Origin: Metallosphaera yellowstonensis MK1
GTDB taxonomy: Archaea > Thermoproteota > Thermoprotei_A > Sulfolobales > Sulfolobaceae
Length of the DNA stretch: 64,000 nt
NCBI RefSeq assembly: GCF_000243315.1
Contig: NZ_JH597768.1
Location: 482,269-546,268, forward strand
Reading direction: 5' to 3'
Shown one piece after another: positions 58,543 through 64,000 of this stretch. The first letter of the stretch is position 1, and the number at the start of each line of letters is the position of its first letter. The notes beneath the pieces were generated by a model. It saw only the letters and a program-made list of their open reading frames with translations, ran no database searches and was not told the DNA's origin. The translations under genes and the position numbers were made by a program.

Positions 58543-61161
58543 TTAACCTTTGACCCACCAATAGTAGAGGCTGTCCCCAGCCCCTCCTATCATGGGGTTC
58601 TCCTCATAGGATATCTGGCCGTGATATCCTGTCATGTAGGGCTTCACGACCCAGAAGGCGTTGGGCTGCTGTGCATATACGTACATGTAGAGGTCTATGG
58701 CTATCTGCTCAGCCTGCTTGTAGTACATTGCAGCTAAGGTGGAGTTCGTGGTAGTATCGGCCTCCTGGATCAACGTGTTGAGCTCCTGGTACATCTGGGC
58801 TTGGTTGGTGTGGCCCAGTGACTGTAGATACTGAACTGACCACCCGTCTGGGGCAGGATACGTCCCTCCCTGCTCATACATGGCGTTGACGAAGTCTGAC
58901 GGGTAGGGGTAGTCGGCTATCCAACCCAGGTAGTATATGGGCATGGGATTCTGACCTGGAACCTCCAATCCGATGATGGTGGAGAACGGGAGGTACATAG
59001 GTTGGGCCTGTATGTTGGGATCCATCTCGTTGAGTGCCTGAGCCCACATCTGTGCTGCAGCGTAGTCCACAGTGTCTCCAGAGGGCACTATGATGGGGAT
59101 GTTTATGGAGACGTTGTACATGCCGGACTTGATCATGAGCTCCTTGGCGTAGGTCAGGTTGAAGGTCGGCACGTTCTGTAGTTCACTGGGAGGAACGTAG
59201 TAGGGTAGCCCAGGGATGATCACTCCAGCGTAGGGGGAGGCGAAGTCGAACCCGTACTTCTCATTCCCTACTATGTTGTTTATGTAGTTGGTGTAGTTGA
59301 AGGCGTAAGCGAAGGCCTCCCTGACGTAGAGGTTCGCGAAGTAGTCTGAGGGTATGTGGTATTGGGAGCCCAGGGTCTTGAGTCCCGACTGGCTCACGTT
59401 TATGTTAAACACGAAGAAGAACTCAGATAGTGTGGGGAACTGGTATATCTCTGCCTGGCCTTGGGCCTCCAACTGCTTCAGGGACGGGAAGTAGTTCGTC
59501 GGGAGGAGTGTCACTATGTCGGCCTTTCCGGAGGCGAACAGTTCGTAGGCGGTCTGGGGATCCTTCACCCAGTTTATGACCACGGTGTCGTTCGGTGCAG
59601 GTATTCCTGGGACTCCGGTGAAGTAGGGATTGGGCACCAGGACCACGTACTGTCCGGGTACGTAGGTCTTTATCATGTAAGGACCTGAGGCCACAGGGTC
59701 GTTCTGTACCTGGGTGTTGTAGCTACCTTCGTTGGCGTACTGCTCGTACTGTAGGAAGCCCTGTGGGGTGAAAGTTATCCCTGCACCTACCTGTTCCAGC
59801 CACTTGGCGTCAACAATTCCAGCCCCTAGGGGATCTGCTACTGCGGTGAAGAACAACTGCGGAGGAGTGGGTTTGACCAGGTGGAAGGTGACCGTGTTGG
59901 TTTGGTTGTTGTAGGTCACGGCGTTCATTATCTCATGGAAGGTCTGGTTCATGTTGGTCGAGTTAACTATGGGCACACCTATGGTGGCACCGGGGATCAG
60001 GTACTGGGCTAGGATCCAGTCGGGCGTGCCTGGAGAACCTCCCACGAAGAGTAACGCCCTAACCACGGAGTACCAAACGTCGTACGCAGTCAGGTTGTCC
60101 CCGTTAGAGAAATGGAGCCCACTCCTGATGTGGAAGACGTACACTGTGTAGTTGTCCTGGATACCTCCGTTCTGTACAGTGGGTATCTCGGTCGCGGCGA
60201 ACGGGATGAAGGAAGTCGTACTGGATCCGTTGTACACGAGCAGGGTCATGAATATGTTAGAGACCACCTCGAATCCCACGCTCTCGTAGTCTACTTGGGG
60301 ATCGAACGAGAAAGGCCCTCCAGGCACGTTCTCGGCCACGGTTATCACTCCAGGGTTGGGGACGGTTCCGTTGAACAACTTGAGGGCGAAGGGCATCCCT
60401 GGACCGGTAACGGCTACCGTCTGATAGGTGGTTATCTGATAGGTGGAGTTGGAGGACACGTTCTCCGTCACAAGGGTTAAGCTCACCACGTAAATGCCTG
60501 GGGAGGAATAGGTGGTGTTGACCGGGTTCACCTCTGGGGACAGGGTGGAGGAGTTGGCCGGAACCGTCATGGTCTGACCGTTACCGAAGTTCCACATATA
60601 CTTCTCTATGGTCATGTTCTGTCCTGAGGGAGGCTGGAGGAAACCTCCGTAGAAGTACACTGGACTACCTGCAGTGAATATGGGAGCGTTGGGGTTCTTG
60701 GCTGTATCGAAGGCTATCACGGGGATTGAAAGTAGCTGGCTCTCGGTTTCGTTTAGGACTGCATTGACCTGGATGGTCAACAGGGAGGTTGAGGTGTTCT
60801 GAACGGGCTTCCCGTTAAGGTATTCTACCGCGTAAACCAGGTACTGTCCAGGTTGATTGTAGGTGTAGGTGAACGAGACGGCACTCGTCGCAGCGGTCTC
60901 GTTGAGGGTCTGTCCGTTCCCCAGGTAGAGCACAACCTGAGAGTTGGGAACTACGTCGTAGACCGTGAACGTTATGGGAAGACCCTGCTGTATTATGGGT
61001 GTTGTGGGAGCTAGGGAGATTGCCTGAGCCGTGACGGCCTTGTGCGAGGAGGTGAGGAGATAGATCCCGGCGATCGCCGCAATGATTATGACAACTGCGA
61101 TTATAATTCCAATAGTCTTAGATAGTGCTTTAGAATGTCTATTACTTTTACCTTTATACAT
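58543..61161 (-). CDS. dppA: Solute-binding protein (family 5) with two PKD-like domains
   Basis: The 872-residue lipid- or helix-anchored binding protein has a basic N-terminus and a membrane segment (IGIIIAVVIIIAAIAGIYLL). Two Ig/PKD-like domains follow: about residues 45-130, and 150-255 containing YMWNFGNGQTMTVPANSSTL. A family-5 peptide/nickel-binding domain (about 280-870) carries VFHIRSGLHFSNGDNLTAYD. Many N-glycosylation sequons fit a surface protein. The PKD domains probably space it from the membrane through the S-layer. First gene of the operon. Confidence 0.92.
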   Translation of the reverse strand: MYKGKSNRHSKALSKTIGIIIAVVIIIAAIAGIYLLTSSHKAVTAQAISLAPTTPIIQQGLPITFTVYDVVPNSQVVLYLGNGQTLNETAATSAVSFTYTYNQPGQYLVYAVEYLNGKPVQNTSTSLLTIQVNAVLNETESQLLSIPVIAFDTAKNPNAPIFTAGSPVYFYGGFLQPPSGQNMTIEKYMWNFGNGQTMTVPANSSTLSPEVNPVNTTYSSPGIYVVSLTLVTENVSSNSTYQITTYQTVAVTGPGMPFALKLFNGTVPNPGVITVAENVPGGPFSFDPQVDYESVGFEVVSNIFMTLLVYNGSSTTSFIPFAATEIPTVQNGGIQDNYTVYVFHIRSGLHFSNGDNLTAYDVWYSVVRALLFVGGSPGTPDWILAQYLIPGATIGVPIVNSTNMNQTFHEIMNAVTYNNQTNTVTFHLVKPTPPQLFFTAVADPLGAGIVDAKWLEQVGAGITFTPQGFLQYEQYANEGSYNTQVQNDPVASGPYMIKTYVPGQYVVLVPNPYFTGVPGIPAPNDTVVINWVKDPQTAYELFASGKADIVTLLPTNYFPSLKQLEAQGQAEIYQFPTLSEFFFVFNINVSQSGLKTLGSQYHIPSDYFANLYVREAFAYAFNYTNYINNIVGNEKYGFDFASPYAGVIIPGLPYYVPPSELQNVPTFNLTYAKELMIKSGMYNVSINIPIIVPSGDTVDYAAAQMWAQALNEMDPNIQAQPMYLPFSTIIGLEVPGQNPMPIYYLGWIADYPYPSDFVNAMYEQGGTYPAPDGWSVQYLQSLGHTNQAQMYQELNTLIQEADTTTNSTLAAMYYKQAEQIAIDLYMYVYAQQPNAFWVVKPYMTGYHGQISYEENPMIGGAGDSLYYWWVKG

Positions 61162-61210
61162 AGCTATCGATAAAAAATCTCGATAAACCCTTTTAAGGTT
61201 ATCGCGGTTA
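61162..61210 (-). promoter_or_regulatory. Promoter and possible operator of the ABC transporter operon
   Basis: On the minus strand CTTAAAAGG (about 61190-61198) lies 30-35 bases before the ATG, right for a leaderless transcript. Between it and the start are TATCGATA (61165-61172) and related ATCGA-type repeats (61178-61186, 61199-61205), a possible repressor site. Function is inferred. Confidence 0.45.
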
Positions 61211-61468
61211 ATAGGTTTATATTATATAATTTAAGTCGGAGATCGGCTCACTTAAATTCAATTTGTATGGTTGAATTACCTAAAAGAAATAAACTCATCC
61301 GTTGGACACTTTATGAACGGGTAATATTCTGTGCGAGTACCAGACTCCTTTCTCCAGCTCTTGGTTATTTTATTTAACAATGATCTTTGATTCTATCGAT
61401 AAATTGAAAAATGTAATCCATCTCATATCTTCGGTTAACCATAATTACTGTTTCAATCGAATTTTGTT
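61211..61468. other. Intergenic DNA, no gene seen
   Basis: This A/T-rich spacer contains TTTATATTATATAATTTAA near 61215-61233 but no supported ORF or RNA. It ends at an inverted repeat of the degenerate IS. Confidence 0.4.
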
Positions 61469-61658
61469 TACAGCAGTTATGGGACTTTAACGTATCTTAA
61501 AGATTTTCATCAGCCCCGGCGGTCCGCCTAAATGACGTTCAACGAACCTGAGGAACGCCTCCACGCTCCTCAGGTTCGGCTCCCCCACCAGCTCCCTGAC
61601 GACGTTGGTCATGATGGTGAAGATCGTGAGGTAGCCCTGGAGCCTCTCCCTCCTCCAC
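61469..61658 (-). mobile_element. Outer degenerate IS, one end (same family as 17689-18780)
   Basis: TACAGCAGTTATGGGA at 61469-61484 is the terminal repeat of the element at 17689. The adjoining minus-strand frame (61487-61657) encodes ERLQGYLTIFTIMTNVVREL and GEPNLRSVEAFLRF, the transposase C-terminus seen in broken form at 18606-18715. The element is interrupted at 61659 by another IS. Its other side probably continues at 62879 but is largely lost. Confidence 0.78.
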
Positions 61659-61671
61659 GGTAGACCCAAAA

Positions 61672-62730
61672 TCACCTCCTTGAAAATAAATCTATATTAT
61701 TAATAAGCGGTTCTATTGATTTAAGTAGAAAATCTCTTAGATAGAATAAATCATCAGAAAACAAGAGTATTAGGAGTAACCTGAACTCCTCCCTCCTCAC
61801 CTCCCCCTTGAACACGGTGTACAGGGAGTAGAAGGCCACGGCCAGCACGAAGATCAACGTGCGGAAGACGAACTTGGTGGAACTGGTGAATGGGAGAAAG
61901 GCCTTGATGTTCCGGTAAGAGGTCTCTATGTGACCCCTCACCTTGTTGTACAACTTCAACACCTCCCCCTTCGGTAGGTTTAGATTAGTCGCCCTAGCGA
62001 AGTAAACGAGAGTAGTCTTCTTTCTCTTCACCTTCTCCTTGCTGTAGACGAGGAGCATGAACTTGACCTGCTCGTCCTTCCTGTGCCTCTTACTGTTCGT
62101 CTTGTAGTAGCCGTCGAACTCCTGGTAGACCTTCACGTCCCCAACAGGGACGGCAATTATGTACTTGAACTGCGAAACGAAGTTGAGCACGTCAACCGTG
62201 TAGAAACCAGCGTCGAGAGTCATCAACCTCACCTTGAACCCCATGGCGACGACTTGCTCCACGAGGGCCTTCACGACCTCATCCTTGGTCATCCCCTTCA
62301 CTTGAGTGATGAAGGCCAGTAGGAGCACTTTCCCGTCAAACTTAGTCGTCGCAGTTGCGTAGTTCCAAGAGTTTCCCTCCTCCGAACTCCCGAGCCCCTC
62401 CACCGGTCTCCCGTACCAGGTCTTGGTCGTCCAGTCTATTGAGAGGTCTATCTCCTTGACTCCCTTCAGTACCTCCAAGGACATTTTCCTCACTTGTTCC
62501 AAGAGTTTCTCAATAACTTCCACCCCTTGCTCCTCCACGTAATTCCTCACGGTCTGTGGGGACACGCCATACGCCCTCGACTTGTTCTCTACTGAATCGT
62601 TCCATAAACACGCTGAGATGAGGGTTCTCGCCACCTCTTCCCCTCTCTTTCCCTTGAAGTTCAGCATGGAAAGTAATTTATAACCTATTTGTTGAACGTT
62701 GTTTTGGTGAGGGAGATGGTGTATTATCAT
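61672..62730 (-). CDS. DDE transposase (ISH3/IS4-like)
   Basis: The 352-residue transposase has an N-terminal helix-turn-helix (SRAYGVSPQTVRNYVEEQGV) and the DDE residues: Asp in EIDLSIDWTTKTWYG, Asp in LMTLDAGFYTVDV, and Glu in VRGHIETSYRNIKAF, where the Y-(2)-R/K spacing is typical of IS4-like enzymes. A start at the internal ATG (62667, MLNFKGKRGEE) is also likely because the first 21 residues overlap a large hairpin. The frame is intact, so it may be active. Closest recalled relatives are the Sulfolobus ISC elements of about 1.2-1.4 kb. Confidence 0.87.
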   Translation of the reverse strand: MIIHHLPHQNNVQQIGYKLLSMLNFKGKRGEEVARTLISACLWNDSVENKSRAYGVSPQTVRNYVEEQGVEVIEKLLEQVRKMSLEVLKGVKEIDLSIDWTTKTWYGRPVEGLGSSEEGNSWNYATATTKFDGKVLLLAFITQVKGMTKDEVVKALVEQVVAMGFKVRLMTLDAGFYTVDVLNFVSQFKYIIAVPVGDVKVYQEFDGYYKTNSKRHRKDEQVKFMLLVYSKEKVKRKKTTLVYFARATNLNLPKGEVLKLYNKVRGHIETSYRNIKAFLPFTSSTKFVFRTLIFVLAVAFYSLYTVFKGEVRREEFRLLLILLFSDDLFYLRDFLLKSIEPLINNIDLFSRR

Positions 62731-62769
62731 CTCGCTCTCACACGTGGTAATACCACATCTCCCTCACCT
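62707..62769. repeat. Long inverted repeat at the transposase 5' end
   Basis: GGTGAGGGAGATG is repeated perfectly inverted as CATCTCCCTCACC about 36 bases later, and inner segments (GTATTA with TAATAC) extend the pairing. It covers the first codons of the long transposase frame. It may be a regulatory hairpin, a transposase-binding site, or a small inserted palindrome. Confidence 0.7.
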
Positions 62770-62878
62770 TAAACCTTTCTTCAACTGAATTCTTAATACC
62801 CTTATAAATCCTGTTATCTATCGTGAATCGATATTATCCTGCTGGAGTTATTTTTCATAATATGATTTTGGGTCTACC

Positions 62879-63006
62879 GACCTGGGGGAGGTCCTCCTCT
62901 CCTCCAGGGCCCTCCTCTCGATCTCAGCCGTTTCATTTGATAGCGCGTCCTTCCCAAGTAACTCGGGGACGAGCGAGGTCACCACGTGATTGAATGAGTG
63001 TCTCAT
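62879..63006 (-). pseudogene. Gene fragment flanking the ISH3-like element
   Basis: A minus-strand frame from ATG 63006 gives MRHSFNHVVTSLVPELLGKD and ALSNETAEIERRALEERRTSP and runs into the IS end. EIERRALEERRTSP resembles EIEELQRTSRP just before the WRRxRLQGY block of the degenerate transposase at 18549-18610, so at least its end belongs to the outer IS. The first part is not recognised. Confidence 0.45.
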
Positions 63007-63074
63007 GATATGACCTAGCGCTCATCCCCTTTTTAGTGTTACTGATGTAGGATCAATTAAGTCACTTTCATTCT

Positions 63075-63543
63075 ATAGAAACAAATAGAAATCGCAATGG
63101 AGCCCTGAATCGTCCATAGAGCCTGATCCTTATAACTATTATTACTATTTTAACCCGAATAATCCCCAAGAATACGGCTTATATTTTCAGCTAGGGAACA
63201 GCAGTTATTAGATTTTGCCTTGACTTCAAGGCTACACCTAACGAGAAATCCCATAACTGCTGTAGGGAATAATCTCTATAATTACTCGAATTCAACACCA
63301 TATTATATAAAAAGTGGGAACTATAATTATTCAGCAATAGGCACCTATTTCGGTCAGACGTCTCCAAACTTTTATGTTTACTTTACAAATAATCAAAATG
63401 CGACTTTCAAAGCTGGTCTCACGTGGGGTCCCTATGAATATTATGTAAACGGAACACCTATTTCCAGTGATTATATCGACATTAACTCTCCCCTAAACAT
63501 CACTGTAGTGTACACCTGGACGGAGGGCTACAATAAACTGTAA
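63075..63543 (+). pseudogene. Surface/pilin-like protein gene interrupted by a MITE
   Basis: If the 66-bp MITE (63198-63263) and one copy of its AGGGA duplication are removed, one frame reads through: PYNYYYYFNPNNPQEYGLYF, QLGNNLYNYSNSTPYYIKSG, on to VVYTWTEGYNKL with stop at 63541-63543. Composition (Asn, Tyr, Thr, Ser; many NxS/T sequons) indicates an exported glycoprotein. No start codon is found in frame before a TAG near 63085, so the 5' end is also missing. It ends one base before the pilin-like gene start. Confidence 0.6.
63198..63263. mobile_element. 66-bp MITE with 5-bp target duplication
   Basis: The ends ACAGCAGTTAT and ATAACTGCTGT are inverted repeats matching the terminal repeats of the IS at 17689-18780. 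AGGGA occurs directly before (63193-63197) and directly after (63264-63268). It is non-coding and was presumably moved by the transposase of the larger family. Confidence 0.82.
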
Positions 63544-63544
63544 G

Positions 63545-63985
63545 GTGTCTAAATTGAAGGCCCAATCAGACTTCATAGCCTTTCTTGTCGTGATTATCCT
63601 CGTTGTCGTTATCCTCATCCCTATCGCGTTCTTGGTGCTCACGTTCTCTGAACCCTCTGCCAGACAACCAGACTTCACAACTGTACTCACTAGGCAGGTA
63701 AATGGAGGTTCAATACTGCTTTTCTTTAACTCTACTCCCTCAAAGTCAACCCTCATAGTTCTAAGGGGAGGCAATCAAAATTATACCTTGGATGCATTGT
63801 TCTACGATAACCACGGAATCTGGGATAACATATCTAACGTGATAACCCCGCCCATTCCATCCCCGTTAATTCACAACTATACTCTTCCTAGTTACGTATG
63901 GAACAAGACTATATTGGTACAGGTGGGGGGTTACAACGTGAGCATATTCGCTTTGATTCTCCCCAATGAGACTGCATCTGTATAA
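63545..63985 (+). CDS. Pilin-like secreted protein
   Basis: The 146-residue protein begins SKLKAQSDFIAFLVVIILVV and VILIPIAFLVL: a short charged leader followed by a single hydrophobic helix, the class III signal of archaeal pilins processed by a PibD-type peptidase. The rest is beta-type with several glycosylation sequons (NST, NYT, NIS, NKT). The start is GTG at 63545. It follows the interrupted surface-protein gene and probably belonged to the same pilus or adhesin operon. Confidence 0.72.
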   Translation: MSKLKAQSDFIAFLVVIILVVVILIPIAFLVLTFSEPSARQPDFTTVLTRQVNGGSILLFFNSTPSKSTLIVLRGGNQNYTLDALFYDNHGIWDNISNVITPPIPSPLIHNYTLPSYVWNKTILVQVGGYNVSIFALILPNETASV

Positions 63986-64000
63986 TAGATAAGAACGACA

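Larger units (their letters stand above)
61659..62878 (-). mobile_element. ISH3/IS4-like insertion sequence, apparently complete
   Basis: Inverted ends GGTAGACCCAAAATCA (61659-61674) and its inverse (62863-62878) bound 1220 bp containing one intact transposase gene. It is inserted within the older degenerate IS. No clear target duplication is visible, so the precise ends may be a few bases off. Confidence 0.82.

Noticed and set aside
63220..63264. ATG-type start at 63220 for the surface protein
   Set aside because: The first residues come from the MITE. The true frame continues upstream of the insertion.

Overview
The window is a chromosomal segment of a thermoacidophilic crenarchaeon of the order Sulfolobales. 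The evidence is a reverse gyrase, two of the three PCNA subunits found in Sulfolobus, the order-specific RNA polymerase subunit Rpo13, a TFB with the degenerate Sulfolobus zinc ribbon, an intron-containing cbf5, and serine tRNA genes with short introns. The base composition is close to balanced, with A/T-rich promoters, which fits Metallosphaera better than Sulfolobus or Acidianus. The genus is an inference.

Region 1 (1-4.8 kb) is an information-processing operon: the end of rpoA2, rpl30e, nusA, rps12, rps7, EF-1alpha and rps10, then a tRNA-Ser. Region 2 (4.8-7.2 kb) is a decayed IS607-type element (intact resolvase, broken tnpB, preserved right end), followed by the first copy of a repeated structured RNA-like element. 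Region 3 (7.2-17.5 kb) carries cobB, two membrane proteins, pcna1-rpo13-herA-like, a divergent Lhr helicase, rpl14e, cbf5 with its intron, a methyltransferase and two tRNAs. Region 4 (17.5-20.2 kb) is a graveyard: a degenerate IS with clear inverted ends, a frameshifted RelE-like toxin, a truncated ORF and a second tnpB remnant.

Region 5 (20.3-53.5 kb) is mostly housekeeping: pcna3, split methionine synthase, rps15, cbiX, rps6e, aIF2gamma, PIN, rpoE1/E2, dephospho-CoA kinase, apgM, cdc48, reverse gyrase, a catalytically dead nitrilase homologue, rps25e, regulators, trmI, A-ATPase stalk genes, rdgB-bud32-kae1-rps27ae-rps24e, thi4, ubiX, endA, glyS, speB, rpoP, aIF1, tfb, a third tnpB remnant, a SelB-like protein without a GTPase site, and tRNA-Gln. 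Region 6 (53.7-61.2 kb) has the second copy of the repeated RNA-like element and a complete oligopeptide-type ABC transporter. Region 7 (61.5-64 kb) is a nested insertion-sequence cluster ending in a surface-protein gene interrupted by a 66-bp MITE, and a pilin-like gene.

Several genes work together. EndA (45.4 kb) is the nuclease expected to remove the cbf5 intron and the tRNA-Ser introns. PCNA1 and PCNA3 are two parts of one sliding clamp. Rpo13, RpoA2, RpoE1, RpoE2 and RpoP are parts of one polymerase, served by TFB. Kae1 and Bud32 belong to the KEOPS tRNA-modification complex. The strongest candidate for something undescribed is the approximately 190-200 nt structured repeat at 6785-6988 (minus) and 53701-53892 (plus). 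It is followed in interest by the three decayed TnpB loci that retain their guide-RNA-like ends.
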